Positions 50,701 through 64,000 of a stretch of DNA of 64,000 bases are shown in pieces (the stretch's first letter is position 1; each line of letters begins with the position of its first letter). The notes under the pieces are model-generated. The model searched no databases. It was not told the DNA's origin and was given only the letters and a program-made list of their open reading frames with translations. Origin of the DNA: Struthio camelus (taxonomy: Eukaryota; Chordata; Aves; Struthioniformes; Struthionidae); the NCBI RefSeq assembly GCF_040807025.1, contig NC_090954.1, positions 13,967,501-14,031,500 on the forward strand, in the 5' to 3' direction. The position numbers and the translations under genes were made by a program.

Positions 50701-53700
50701 TAGAGCCTAAAATCAAACTGGCACACTTCCCAATGGCTGAACCAAACAACGAAAGTAAAAGACCTTACTACTGCATCTAAATGTTTTGTAAAGCTCTTTC
50801 AAGAGGTCAAGGGATATCATCTCTTTAGACAATACCTTGCCTTCCTGCTTTTTTCCTAATAGCTTGGACAATTTAGTCCATTATTGTCTTAAGCGGGTAT
50901 CAGAATATGATGTTCAAAATTATTATAAGCAACTGCAAATCTGCCCAACCACTATACTGAGTTAGAATATATGAAATGTATTTGCTACCTTATTAAAATG
51001 CTGTTAAGGACTCGACTCTAGAAGCCTTTGTACTGTGATCATATTTCATTAGGCAGTCAGATACACCAGCTGGCACAGGTGAATCTCTCAGTAGCTCTGA
51101 ATTTCGATCAAGGTGCCAGGCAGGCTTGGACACATGAATTTGGCTTTCTGGTTGCGTTCAAATACAGTTGCTTTTTCTGTAACTGTTAGTCATGTTTAGG
51201 CAAGAAAAAATATCCACGTTCTACCGGGTATACGCCTCTGTGCCTGAAAAGGAAAAAAAAAAAAAAAAAGTAATTACTCATGCAAGACCCATCTTTTCTG
51301 AAATTAAGACTCCAGCTCTTCTAGGTGAGAAATAATAACTTGTTCTATTGTTCTGTGGCAAAGTTTTAATGAGTTTTAGACTTGCTATCCGTACAGAAGT
51401 GTCAGAATGTCCAAATTTTCCATTCCTGACACTTATTCTAGTTTATCTTTCTTGCCATACTTAGTATCTGCCAACAATTTCTAGGTTGTATTTAGCAGAG
51501 CACAAGACCTGAGGAAATACCTTCACATTTTGCGAGTCTAGCATGCTGTGGATGACTGCTCATGGTAATAAGGTCTAAGCAAGATGGTGTGAGCATGAAT
51601 GCCTTTGTCAACAGAAGAAGCTCTAAGGCTGGCATGATCACAGCCTCCCTAGTAATGGATACTGCTAAACTGATATAGATACGCTGAACCAATATAGGCT
51701 CCTTTCTGCATGGAAACAGCTAAGCTACTAGCCATCCCAGGGGGTCCTTTGATGATTTTATTTTCACATTTTATGGCCCAGCAATTCATTAAGAAACATT
51801 TAATTTAGTAACGAAGCCAATTTTTTCAGGATATCCAGAGTTTCCATTTTCACATTAGAGGTAGGTCCTAAGAAACGCAGGCTAGCGTTGAAAACAAATG
51901 GGAAACTGCCTTCAGGAAAATAACCAAGATAAGGTCCAGTAGGAGGGCTTATGCTCATGGACAGTTATAGACAGACCCACACTGTTCTGTGGTGTTATCT
52001 TACTGGACATGAGCAACCAATTTACATAGCCTTGTTAGAAGGACACAGCAGCCTAGAAATAGTGCTTCTAAAACAGACCCTTGTTGCTCTTTAGCAGCTC
52101 AGGGCATGGGCAGAGAAAGGCAGCTGGGTGCGAGCAAGAGGTTCTGCTGGAATATCTGGCCTCACAACAAGTCAGGGTCTCTGCAGGAAAACAGGAGACA
52201 TTGTGCCTATCTGTGTAGGCATATCACAAAAAGACTTCCTCCTTATTACACTTGAAATCCTCAAGATTTTCCCAAGAGCTGTTCACTGGGGTTTTCACAT
52301 TCCTGCTGTACTCTTTTTTTTTTTTTTTTTAAATCATTTCTCATATTATCACATTATGTTCACAGATTAGGTACTCACTAGTCTGAGAACGGAAGAACAA
52401 ATTGTTTGTGAAGTAGTACTCGACTCCTTTTCTTCCCTGTCTTTTCAATGGACTTGATTGTGGGCAGAGATAAGGATGTCAAACAAGATTTAAATGAGCT
52501 TCTTAAAGATGGATCATAAACTCTGTCAACAACTTATCAGCGTTCTTTTGCTTGAAATACATAGCAGCGATGCTCTGCAATCTTGTAAGACAAGGAGGGA
52601 AATACACTGGCTGGAAAATAAGGAACCAATGCAAGGCACAACATGCTCAATTTGATCTTCTTTTCCACCATAAATGCAGTGACAAGAACGCAGTTTGTTT
52701 TTGCGTAAACAACAACAAAATTTTATTGGGCATTTTTTGAAAGTACAGAATCGGGGATTAGGTTGAATCCTTTCCAGAACTGAATGTCTAGGAAAGTTTC
52801 AGCTGCTCCCATCTGCTATGGGGTCTCTTAGCCATGTAGATGAAGAGCTGGCAAACAACAATAGCATGTCCTGCTCTGGGAAACCTAAGTTCATGGAGTA
52901 ATCTGAAATTGCACACTTTGGGGTGTGAAGACCCCACAGCTGTTACACTTCAGATTCATCATCACTTATTAGGGAAATGGAAGAGAGGCGTATTCTCAGG
53001 GTAAACTATGGAAAAGAGACAAAACTATCTGATAATTTGCAAATGAATTACAAGGTAAGCTGGTATGATACCGGATATGAGCCTGCTCTTCTCAGGACTG
53101 ATGCAGATCAAGGGAGGTCTGAATGCTGGGTGACTACATTACCATGGAGATAAGCCTCAGCTAGAAACGTCCTGCCTCTCAACACATCTTATAGGCTGTG
53201 ACTCAGCTCCAAGCTGCAGGGGCCAGACAACTTTGGACTGGTTCTGGTTTCAAACTGAGCCTCCGTTTCTGATGTACATTTGTCATAAAAATTATTTAAA
53301 ATGACATTGTATATAAAATAAGTACCATATGATTTTTATCTAATATTTTAACTCTTGTTTTTGCCCGGAGGAAAAGCAGTAATTTTTTGCTTTTACAAAC
53401 CTGAAGGCATTAAAAATATCTGCAAATTCAAAAACAACAACTCAAAAATCTAAGAAAATGTAGTAGTAGGAAAGAGGGGTAAAAAATGACACTACTAGTT
53501 TCCATTATGTAGGCTTAGAGAGGACAAAATATAAGTTAGCTGACTAATAGCAAAAAATAAAAGGGAGTCAAAGCTTTCTTTATCATTCAAGGCCCACTAT
53601 CATAGCCAGAGATATGCTGCTTTATGCCATTTGAGGGCTAGGTCACTGAAGAGTTTTGGTGCTTTTTAGATGTCTCAGTCACAGGAAAGGCACATCTGTG

Positions 53701-54813
53701 CTGCCTTGACCACATGCCACCGACCAGGCTGGTGCCCTGAACTGCAGAGTGGTATAAGAAACTCAGAATATAGTTTGGTATTTGGCATGGGGTTCCTAGG
53801 CATTTTGAGCAGGGTCTTGACTTACTAGGTGAATCTGTATTAGGTTACAACAGAGAGAGAAAAATCAAAATCAGTTTTTGGAAGAAGGTTATGTCACACT
53901 GCTGAAGTTAGAGCACATGTAGTGAAAATCACGTAGCATAGGAAAATATTATCACTCTTTGTTCATCCACAGGCAGACTGGCATGGAACACAGCAATACA
54001 GGGAAAGGAACTGCAGCAGAAACCCTTTGGGATTATACCAGACACAGCATGTGTTAATTGCTGAGAAAGTCCGGTCAGGTGGCACTATTTAAAAAGAAAC
54101 AATAATTATGCACATCTGTACAAAACCAACTGGTGATCTAGATCAGCTCAGAGGCTGAGTGGTATCTGGGGGCCTTTGGCAATGACACTACCAAAGGTAA
54201 AAATGGCTTGCAAAAATAATTGCAGGTAACTTATGAGCAAACTTAATTCTGAGAAAGAAGTAAATGTCTTATCTGAGTGTCTCATCAGCGACAGTTTCCT
54301 GTTCAGGGCCTTTGTGGCTATCTCTAATTTCATAAGGCATAAAAAAAAGTCTCTCAAATTCAGCTTGCAGTTGTGTAAGACATTTTACTAGGCAAAAGAA
54401 ACAAAGCCCCAGATAACAGTGGCTATACACAATGCAAATGTCTTTAAAATGAGGAGTGAATATCCTATTTGTATACCATACTGACTATTAGGAAAGTTCA
54501 GACCTATGGATACCATGGATACCTGTGTAGCACAGGATATATTTGTCAGATATCAATTTATAAATGTTTATAAATGTCAGGATGTCACTAATATAAATAT
54601 TTGACATTTATATTCATTGGAACCAGACACAGATGGAATCAATTTCAAGCTGCTGTTGGCAATCTAGCTAGCAAAACGCCCATAGAACAAGGTCAAGTTA
54701 TTTCCTAAAACCTGAGACAATTTGGGCAACTGCAAAGACAGTTGATTCAGGCTGTGGGGCAGAACTCTTAAAAGAACAGAAACAAAACAGTAGTTTGTTC
54801 ACTTAAGTTAAAA
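47792..54813. other. Intergenic, no gene seen
   Basis: Contains only simple repeats (48985-49030 AAAG-rich, 50440-50459 poly-C, 51251-51268 poly-A, 52312-52331 poly-T) and random short frames. Confidence 0.4.
50440..50459. repeat. Poly-C homopolymer, 20 C
   Basis: Unbroken run of C, flanked by G and A. Runs this long are prone to length error in assembly. Confidence 0.95.
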
Positions 54814-56057
54814 CTACAGAACGAGGTAAATGATGTCTTTCCAGTTGGCTCCTGAATTCCAGTATGGCCTTTCAACATCAGCAGTCCCACTGCTGTGGTG
54901 AAGAAAGTCATAGAAGAGACTCATCCAGAATCTACTGAATTCCTGTTGGAAAACAAAACAAAGCCTAGGAACAAACATTAATACTCCATTCTGAAGACTT
55001 TCCGTTTTGAGGACAAAGCAAAAATTAATGTTTAAGGCTACTAAAACCTCAGTTGGCTAAGCTGAAGCTAAGGGAAACAGCCTAGAAACAAAGAGGATTT
55101 TAATTGATAAAGGGAGATGAATGGCAGAATAAAAAAAAGAATGCATTACCATTGTGATGCAGGACAAGAAATGATGCAGTTTTACCTTGTCCTGATTCTG
55201 TTTCTATGAGCCCCCAAAGCAGATCCTCCTTAATTTCTGCTTTTTCTTACAGTAATCCATTACAATCTTACATTTATGAAGGATAGACATCACATCAGCA
55301 ACGTTGTTAATCTTGCTGCATTCACACTGAAGAGGGAAAAGAACAGAGCTGATGTGATGGGTCTTGTCAAGTCTTCCTCACTCAGCATCATAGTGCTTCA
55401 GCTGCCCACCACCTCACTCATCCTTGAGATTAGCTGATTCATGGGGTTCTGGGGTACTGTCCTTAGGTGGAAGAGGATGCCACTTGAAGAAATAATCCCC
55501 CATAGATCTTCCCTTCAAAGTGGTCTCATGGACAGGTCCCTTGACCTGTCACAGATGAGCTTTCCAGTAACATGAGAATTGCAACCATTGTATCCATTTA
55601 AACAAGCCTAAACCAAGCTCCACATAACATACAAACACAAGACAAAATACTGGCTGCCAAATTCTGCTTCCAGCTCCACCTCCCAGCTTGAGATAACACC
55701 ACTGAAGTCAAGGCATTTACATTAGTGCAGTCCAATTCTTGACCTCTAAAAAGGCAGCTTCACAAATGGAAGAGTAAACAATCTCTTCTGCTTGATCTCT
55801 AGCGCTAACAGAGGTCAATATGACCAAAAGTCTTCCCTAAGAGCCAGTTATATGCTCCCTTGCAATAGCCCACTCCTGGCCTTTCAACATGGATGGGTAA
55901 GCAGGCAAAAAGTTGTTTTCAAATCTGTGGCTCAGCCCACAGCCTGGTAGGTTTTCAACAGCAATTGTGTAACAGCACAATCTTGCTCTGAAACATTAAA
56001 CATCCACATCATAGAAGCCACAATCACAGCCAGCCCAAAGCACACTTCAATTAGCAT
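54814..56057 (-). other. Three short open blocks, weak gene candidate
   Basis: On the minus strand: 56057-55932 opens with ATG and a hydrophobic, signal-like start (MLIEVCFGLAVIVAS...) for 41 residues. 55326-55204 follows a CTCTTCAG acceptor and stays open for 40 residues with five cysteines. 54942-54814 follows TTCCAACAG and is open for 42 residues to a stop. Size and spacing recall a small helical-cytokine gene, but I could not find strong donors that join the blocks in phase, so this is speculative. Confidence 0.12.
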
Positions 56058-59000
56058 TCTCTGCATGCAGCACACTAAACCACCCTCTGCTTAATTCCTA
56101 TCCCACAAAACTAGGAAATGCAGTAATTCATACCCTCCAGCAAAAAGGGTGTGTTTAGGAAGGTGTTTCATCTAGGAAGTAGCTGACACCTGTGTCCTCT
56201 TATGCTCAAAACCTTGAAAGGAGGCTAGGCAAAGCAGAGTCTTCTTGACACAAGACAAAGCAAAGCAAGGTAAAAAACCGTGAGATAAAAATAGAATGAT
56301 TTTACTCAAAAATAACTCAGTACATAAGAAATATAAGTGAAGTTGTATCAAGGGGACGAAAATGGACCTCATGACCAGAATCTAAACACTGTGATCATTA
56401 CAGCCTTACATTACATGGCTGTAGGGGATTAGTAGTCATTCCCTCCCCGTCTCTAAGGCTGAAATCAAAAGGAATATTGAATGCAGAGTTCAGGGCTTTT
56501 CTGTACTGGCACTGGCTGGCCTTACTGTGCATGGAAAAGTTTGAACATTATGGCAGTAATCTCAGCAGTTTCATATTCTCAGCAGCACCGGAAATGTACT
56601 GCCTTTAACATGCAAAAGGACAAGATATTCCTGCATTCAAAGTGTGCTGTGATCATTCTTTGTGATGAGAAATCGAGACAATTTGTTTTCATATAAGTTA
56701 TCAGCTTGAGCTAAACACCACAGAAAGCCTCGTGTTCTTAACTCAGGAAAATTAAGGAGAATTAATTAATCTCATGACGTACCAGGAAGCTAAGACCTGA
56801 GATAGAGACACATGCTAGCTCTATCATCTATTAGAATTCTGTCACTTAATTTGGTCAGGCGCCTAGATAGGCATGAGGAAGAAGAGGAGGACAGAACGGC
56901 AGGGAGCCTTTGACCATAACCATGTAAATGGCATTTGTCTGGGAAGGGTCAAATAAAGATGGGGTCCTCTTTGTTCTGTTGTTTTGGCTCTTCCGCACAA
57001 GAGCTTGCAACTCTCAGAGATCAGTGTGAGCTATGACATACAGGTACTTTGGAAGATCTGAGTCACTGGCATATTGAATGTCTCAGGCACTTGAACTGAG
57101 AATTTTGTCTTCAATGGCTTGATTTATAACCCCCATTTTATTTGCCTCCTCTTCCTTTCAGAGAGCTCAAGACATAGGATATGCCATCCCATAGCTGGGC
57201 TGAGAAAGATTCTCTGTTTAATCCCAGATCAAACATGGCACAGCCAGGCTCATCCTGATTTCCCAGCAACATAATTTTAACTTGGTAGTTCTAGTCACAT
57301 GTGACCTTGGGCCTCTCTCTGTAAGTGTAAGGTGTATAAACTGAGGCTGGCATGATGCCTTTCTTGCTTTCCTCACACTTAGAGATTTTTAGCCCAATAT
57401 TGGGAACAGCCTTGTTCTGCCTATACTAACACTTGTCCTACTGTTAGCATCATAACCTGCTGACAAAGGACATAGAAAATACTAATGAAAACAGTATTCT
57501 TGAAAATGGAAGTAGAAGAACTGCTGTAGTACAATAGAGGTTACTGGAAATTCCTCTTGTGGTTCCAGACCACTGCACTCTTTGCAATAAACTGTCATCC
57601 AGGACAGGTTGCTGTGGTTCCCTGTAGTATCTTTAGAAATGCCTTAGCAAAAGCACCATCTTTCTGTGGGGGAAAAAGGGGGAACAGGCAGCATCCCCGG
57701 ACTAATCTCTGTCAAGTAGGGGATGAACACGAAAAGTCCCTCCTTAATAATTCCATGACCTGGAATATCACTATAGTTAGAGCAAGTTATACTAGCAGGG
57801 TTGCTGTGAGATTCAGCTCTGCTAGAATTGCCATATTGCTGTCTATGATTGCTCAGAACAAAAAAAAAAGAGTGCACAATGTAGCTCTTGTGCTTTGAAT
57901 CAGGAAGAATTAGATCTGCTGCACATATGCTATGCTGCAGAGAATAGAAAATATAATTGTATGGCTTACTGGCTGAATTTGCATTTAGAAAGTAAGTATC
58001 ACCTGGTCTACAGGCCACCAACTATTTCTGTGCCTGCAGTCAATGTCTTCCCCGAAAGATTCCCCCCACCCCCCCCCGCAGGGTGACTGGAAAGAGGATG
58101 TAGTCCTTTCCTACCTACATTCTCTCCATATGACACCTCTGATGGACGAGTTTTAGAATGTGCTTCTGGACGCTCTTCAAGGATAGTAGTGTGGAAGGCG
58201 GAACAGTCTATCCTTGACAAATGGAAATCCTGGAAAAATAGCCAGACTTTTCATATTTTATTAGAAAAACATTTAAGTAGTTAAAGATAATGTATTCGGT
58301 TAAAAGTCAAAGGGTGCGTTATCATTACGTGAATACAGTTGTAGGTGGTAAGGGGCATCAGAGCTCAGTTACTGCTTGAGGAATGTGTCTGGCCTCTGGT
58401 TCTCTCTGAGCGTTGGGCCATTTGGAGGACTGCCGTGTGGTTCCCCAGTGCGTCTGCTCCAGGAGCCATGCAGAAGCACATCCCAGAGTGGAAGAGAAGA
58501 GGTAGCGCTGCACTGTGAATGCATGGGAATGCAGGTCTCCATAGTGAAGGGAGCCTGTGGCAGAGAACTAACAAGCTCTTTCCATGCTCAGAGCATGGGG
58601 AGTGACCAGTCTCATGTTTGCAGATAACAAATCCATTGGGGCAAAAATCCAAGAGATTGTGCACAGTTTGTTTATGCTGTGCTGATGTCCAGGTGTGATT
58701 TCTTTTCTCTGTGATGTCACAGTACCCAGCCGTTTCGGACTGAGAGACATGAAACATCCCCAAAACAGCTGAGTTTCACTATACTGAAGTGCCATGGACA
58801 CAGAAGATGCTCTTTTGGCCAGCTGCCCTCATTTTGAGAGTGACAGAAAAAAACCCAACTAGTTAGCATTGTTCTTGTGTATACTAGACCTGAGAAAGTA
58901 GCGGGCAAAAGTATTCTGTATGTTTTGTTCCAACTAAAAACTAATGTTGATCTGAATACACTTGGGGACTATTTTGCACTTCACAAATATTAAAATACTT

Positions 59001-62000
59001 GGAGTTCCAAGTTCCAATATATCCTGAATGAATTTCTAATAATATTATGCATTTATTTTAAAAATCTTCATCAAGAATGCCTGCTGAGTTTGCTTTGCTA
59101 TTAACTTTTTTTTTTGCTATTAACTATTAATGATTTGCAAAAGGAAAATAGTGCTATTAAACATATCACGTGAAAGGTATAACTAGTGGATGGTTATGTA
59201 AATTTGATGGAATTGTTTCTGTTAGTTACAACAAACAATGCAATCACACCGAAACAACGTAATTTCAAATTGAACGTTCTCTTCTTATATTCATGACTAG
59301 AATCATGCTGGTTATTTATGTAAGTCATTCTGCCAGAACAGAGCTGATATCACATAATTCATTAACCATGACTGTGCAAACAGCAAATCATGAGTACCCA
59401 TTGAAAATTCTTGATGTAATTGAAGACTGAGAAATATGAAATGCAGTGTAATTGTTCTGAACGAAATACGTGTTTGAGCCTCACTATTTCTTTGTAAATA
59501 ATAAAAGTGTGGAAAGTTGTCTGATTATTCTGAGATTTATTTCTCAGTTTAACTGGAATTAAGCTGATGAAAGCCTGTTGATTTGTTAATAATAGTAGAC
59601 ACACCATTTTTAGTCTTGCATAAATTTAGAATGATAATAGAGAATGAACAATTAGAACATTTTAGCAATTACATTGGCTAATCCCTTGAGACAGGCTTAT
59701 TGCTCAATTTAGGTGATATAAATCTCTCCAAAACTCTTTAACAGAGTTTGAAATAAGAAATAGAAGCTGAAATTTAAAATAATTTTATTCCGTGGGAACT
59801 TTGAATGATTGTTCCTCCATAGTGTCCTCAAGAAAAAATGAAAGTTTTCAATATAATTCTCCTTTCCTAAGTTTTTAATATTTAAACTTACTGCCTTTCT
59901 GCCTTTTCTATTCATCACCTAGTCTAGAAATATGTCAGGGAAGATAAAAAATAGACCTTTATTCATTTTTAGATCCTATTTTTATCTTCCTATTGTGGAT
60001 CTGTATCTTTCAGTGCTGAAGACTATTTTTTCCGTGTTGGCAAGAGGACATCGTGTTTCTCACATCCTTTTTGATCAAAGATGAACTAACTGGAGCTGGT
60101 TTTGTAAGACTGTAGCCACTTCTACTGCTTTGAAGAAAGTTAAGCACTATGTGGAACATATACAGGAAGTTTAGTGGCCATGCAAGGTCAGTTAAAAGAC
60201 ATGGAATGAAAACTCTCAGTTAATTTCTTGTCTTTACTCTAGATGATGATGACGCTCAAGAACTCAGCCACTAGAGGGTAATATAAGATAAGGGAAAATA
60301 CCCTCAAATTTGAGCTATGGCCTTTTTCCACAACTGAGAAAAGGCTCAGATTTAAGTGACAATATTTATCCAAATCAGATAAACGGACTCACCTCTTCTA
60401 TTGCAGTTGTGCATTTCAGTTTTGCCTGGCGTCTAACACTAAATATAGAACAAATTCTAAAGACATTTTGAAGTACTTTTCTCTCAAATTGATACCGATG
60501 CTTTCCTTAGCTGAACTATAGCAACAATAAAAAGTGAAACCTCATGTGAACGAAGTAACTGGTGACCTGGATTCCAAGAAGGAAGATCACAGAGTCTTTT
60601 GTGAGTTTGTAAGCATCCTAACTTCAGCAAGGGGAACATGTATTTGCTAAGACTGCTTGGTCACAGTGAGGAGCTGCTGCTGCTTACACTCAGGTGGTAT
60701 GTAGGAGCCACAGCCTAGGATCAAGCCACATATGTAGAAGGTGCTGTAGATGTGGGAGGAGGAGTATGATGTGGCATTCATATCAGCTTCTCTGCTTAAA
60801 AAGCTAAATTGTCTAAGGACATGTTTTCTAAAGCCCAATGAATCCTCAGAGAGAAGTCCTGAAGACAACTGTTTAAATTCAGTGTTAGCAATTTTTATGG
60901 TCCTTTCAGGCAGGTGAACCTAAATCCCCCTGAAGCTAGAAATCCCCCCGCCACTAGAAATTTTTCCAAAGTGGAATTTGGCCTAATGAATGCGAAAAGA
61001 GATTTTCTAATGGCATCATAGAGAGTAGAATTAGAAAAGACTGCCCTATTCGGGCCTAAAAAAATACAACCAAAAGCCCTGGGAACTGTTCAGAGACTTT
61101 TCAAGCTGAATGGAAGGCCACTGAATGCTTCTCAGATACCAAAGACTAGCTCAGGGATAATGACCACATTACGGAGCTTATTGACTACATTATAATGTCA
61201 AGTGCCTTGTCCTCTCGATTTTCAAATAACCTAAGAAGTAAGGTTTTTGCAAGTTCCTTGGGGATGAATACCTCTGCACTGACTCATACAGGAAACTTCT
61301 GAACAACATGCAGTGGCTGCTGTTATGTTCTCAAATCTTTATGCGCAAACAAGCCAATACAAAAAACATCACTAAATGTTCTAGGCACTATACTATGCAA
61401 GCTGTCTGATTTTGCTAGTATTTAAATTTCCTCAACTTTTCCTCGTTTTCATTTATTCAGTGCAAATGAATTTACAAACATGGCTTACGTCAATAAGATC
61501 AGAACTGAAAGCTAAGAGCTTATCAGGAATGTCTATGTATACCACACCTGACAGACTTGTATCAGGTTCAAATCCAAGGCATTGGTGGAAAAAGAGGCCT
61601 ATGTGTCACAGCAATACTGTAAGACACTATGAAAATAAAAGCTATAATCACAATTACAGATAAGTTGCCTTTGTTTACTTCCAAAAGTAATTCAGATAAT
61701 CTATATTGTATAGCATTATAGCTATGGGGATATATTTTGCTTGGGGTCAGTGAGTTTGCTTTATAACTAGTTTTAAATTGTAGCTTTTCTAGGTTACTCT
61801 GAATGCCCACAGTCACTCAGTGTTGTACAATCAAGAAGGATCACTAGAGCCTAAGGAAACAACAGAGTTCGGACTATGCGGTCCATAACCACTTCTGTGA
61901 CTCCCAACATGAAGGTAGGCTCTTTCTTTGCTGGCTGAGTTTGATTGCTTTGCGAAAACAGGACTAAATGAAGTAACTGAAGCAGTAACTTAGTGGTTGG

Positions 62001-62152
62001 TCCTTTACCTACAAAAGGCCTAGCCTGCTATCATTCATTTCACATTTTTGAGATGTGATTTGACAGTAATTGACACTACACCCAAATGCAGATGTCTGTG
62101 GGAGCTTTGGCTGATTGTAGAGGCAGGCTTAGGTCTGGAGTTTTCAACTTTT
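56058..62152. other. Intergenic, no gene seen
   Basis: AT-rich with short frames only. A C-rich stretch lies at 58063-58079. Confidence 0.4.
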
Positions 62153-63561
62153 CACAGAATCACAGAATCTCAGAATGGTTGAGGTTGGAAAGAACCTCTG
62201 GAGATCATCTAGTCCAACTTCCCTGTTCAAGCAGTGTCACCTAAAGCACATTACCCAGGACCCTGCCCAGACAGCTTTTGCATTTCTCCAGAGAAGGAGA
62301 CTCCACAACCCCTCTGAGCAACCTTGTTCCAGTGTTTAGTCAGCCTCACAGTAAAGAAGTTTTTCCTCATGTTCAGAAGGAACTTCCTGTGTTTCAGTTT
62401 GCGCCCATTGCCTCTCATCCTATCACTAGGCACCACTGAGAAGAGGGCCCCATCCTCTTGACACCCTCCCTTCAGATACTTATACACATTGATTAGATTC
62501 ACCCTCAGTCTTCTCTTCTCCAGGTTGAACAGGCCCAGGTCCCATAGCCTTTCCTCATAGGAGAGATTCTCCTGTCCTTTAATCCAGCCCTTCGCTGGAC
62601 TTGCTCCAGGAGCTCCATGTCTCTCTTGTTCTGGGGAGCCCAGAACTGGACACAGTACTCCAGGTGAGGCCTCACCAGGGCTGAGGAGAGGGGCAGGATC
62701 ACCTCCCTCGACCTACTGGCAACACTCTGCCTAATGCACCCCAGGAGACCATTGGCCTTCTTGGCCACGGGGGCACACTGCTGGCTCATGCTTAACTTGT
62801 TGTCCAGCAGCACTCCCAGGTCCTTCTCGGCAGAGCTACTTTCCAGCAGGTCAGCCCCCGGCCTGTACTGGTGCGGGGGATTATTCCTGCCTAGGTGCAG
62901 GACCCTGCACTTGCCTTTGTTGAACTTCAGGAGGTTCCTCTCCGCCCAGCTCTCCAGCCTGTCCAGGTCCCTCTGAATGGCAGCACAGTCTTCTGGTGTG
63001 TCAGCCACTCCCCCCAGTTTAGTATCATCAGCAGACTTGCTGAGGGGGCACTCTGTCCCTTCCTCCAGGTCACTGATGAATATATTGAACGAGACTGGAC
63101 CCAGGACTGACTCCTGGGGGGACACCACTAGCTACAGGCCTCCAACTTGACTCTGCGCCATTCACCACAACCCTCTGAGCTCGGCCATCCAGCCAGTTCT
63201 CAAGCCACCTCACTGTCCACTCCTCTAGCCCACACTTCCTGAGCTTACCTAGGAGGATGTGATGGGAGACAGTGTCCAAAGCCTTGCTGAAGTCCAGGGA
63301 GACAACATCCACTGCTCTCTCCCCTCATCTCCCCAGCCAGTCATTCCATCATAGAAGGCTATCAGATTGGTCAAGCATGATTTCCCTTTGGTGAAGCCGT
63401 GCTGACCACTGCTGATCACCTTCTTGTCCTCCACATGCTTAGTGATGACCTCCAGGAGGAGCTGTTCCATCACCTTTCCAGGGATGGAGGTGAGGCTGAC
63501 AGGCCTGTAGTTTCCTGGCTCCTCCTTCTTGCCCTTTTTGAAGACTGGGGTGACGTTGGCT
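62153..63561 (-). mobile_element. CR1 LINE, 1.4 kb, decayed reverse transcriptase
   Basis: Reverse-oriented CR1: ACAGAATCACAGAATC at its 3' end, then the ORF2 C-terminal part. On the minus strand the reverse-transcriptase region is split over at least four frames: about 63473-63249, 63312-63070 ([15 protein letters not shown]), 63128-62505 (with ADDTKLGG) and 62502-62251. The catalytic-region motif, usually FADDT in CR1, reads SADDT here. Frameshifts between frames make it inactive. The 5' end is truncated within the reverse-transcriptase domain near AAGAAGG. Confidence 0.93.
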
Positions 63562-63643
63562 GTAGTTGTTCTGGTCTCAGTTTAACAAGGTACTTAAGTA
63601 TATGTTTAACTTCAAGTGTGTAACCTAACTCAATAATTCTCTA

Positions 63644-63697
63644 GATGACCTCAAGAGAGCCCTTCTAACCTAGAGTTATTCTATGATTCCTTGATTA
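63644..63697 (+). mobile_element. CR1 3'-end remnant, plus orientation
   Basis: GATGACCTCAAGAGAGCCCTTCTAACC followed by TTATTCTATGATTCCTTGATT is the CR1 3' terminus with its terminal repeat, in the opposite orientation to the neighbouring copy, which ends 83 bp to the left. Confidence 0.7.
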
Positions 63698-64000
63698 ATC
63701 GCAGCAATATTAACTTGGTGGTGTTTAAGGACATGTTTGTGCTAAAAATGTTACTAAATGTGGATTTTAGGGTCCACTGCAGCAGACAACTGTTTATTTT
63801 CATTGTTTACAAAAGAGAAATAACTAGACCCCAAAGACTTAATACATCTATTTTAGTTCTTGTTTGCACTGAAAACTAGATCAGCAGTATGTTTATTGCG
63901 TTCCCTAAATCATGCCAGACAGACAGCAAGAACCTTTTGCAAAAATTTTTCTAGCTGGAAAATTGAGGACGAGTTGATTCCTACATCAGCTCCATTGGCT
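63698..64000. other. Right edge, no gene seen
   Basis: Unique AT-rich sequence to the end of the window. Confidence 0.4.

Noticed and set aside
57557-58021. Overlapping frames of 113 and 125 codons on opposite strands
   Set aside because: No domain, poor start context, no compatible splice sites; look random.
61005-61045. CATAGAGAGTAGAATTAGAAAAGAC, faintly like a CR1 3' end
   Set aside because: Too short and diverged to call.
27000-64000. Search for mammalian IL12B neighbours (UBLCP1, ADRA1B, RNF145)
   Set aside because: No recognisable exon of any of these was seen in the window by eye; absence is not proof.

Overview
The window is nuclear DNA from a bird. The evidence is three clear CR1-type LINE copies and two CR1 remnants (the CR1 3' ends carry the typical 8-bp ATTCTATGAT-like repeats), an AT-rich intron-heavy layout, compact introns, and an interleukin-12 p40 gene whose spliced protein is clearly IL12B. 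The species cannot be fixed from the sequence. No prokaryotic, plasmid or organelle feature is present.

Only two genes can be assembled with confidence, both on the minus strand and head to tail. (1) At 3.3-8.4 kb is a four-exon Kazal-type serine protease inhibitor (SPINK/ovomucoid-like, 82 aa) with signal peptide, short propeptide exon, six Kazal cysteines and an Arg at the predicted P1 site. (2) At about 15.65-26.95 kb is IL12B, the shared p40 subunit of IL-12 and IL-23. It has a non-coding first exon behind a TATA box, seven coding exons that splice in phase to 319 aa (signal, Ig domain, two fibronectin III domains, WSEWS box), and a 3' UTR rich in overlapping AUUUA motifs. A possible second SPINK signal-peptide exon lies on the plus strand at 273, with no recognisable rest of gene.

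From 27 kb to the right edge (37 kb) no known gene is recognisable. This stretch holds a probable minus-strand solo LTR of an endogenous retrovirus (28.57-29.51 kb), a long CTCCT satellite (31.6 kb), a 3'-end CR1 (39.8-40.2 kb), a 290-bp polypurine tract (40.7 kb), a CpG-rich island (41.4-41.8 kb) and a longer decayed CR1 with reverse-transcriptase remnants (62.15-63.56 kb). Two speculative sets of splice-bounded open blocks are described: a minus-strand series at 43.4-47.8 kb whose phases fit together, and short open blocks at 54.8-56.1 kb. Neither matches a family I can name, and both could be chance or non-coding RNA.

The two real genes are not functionally coupled in any way the sequence shows. 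IL12B carries the expected inducible-cytokine logic (TATA promoter with C/EBP-, IRF-, E-box-, kappaB- and ETS-like sites, and a destabilising 3' UTR). The Kazal gene is a small secreted trypsin-type inhibitor.
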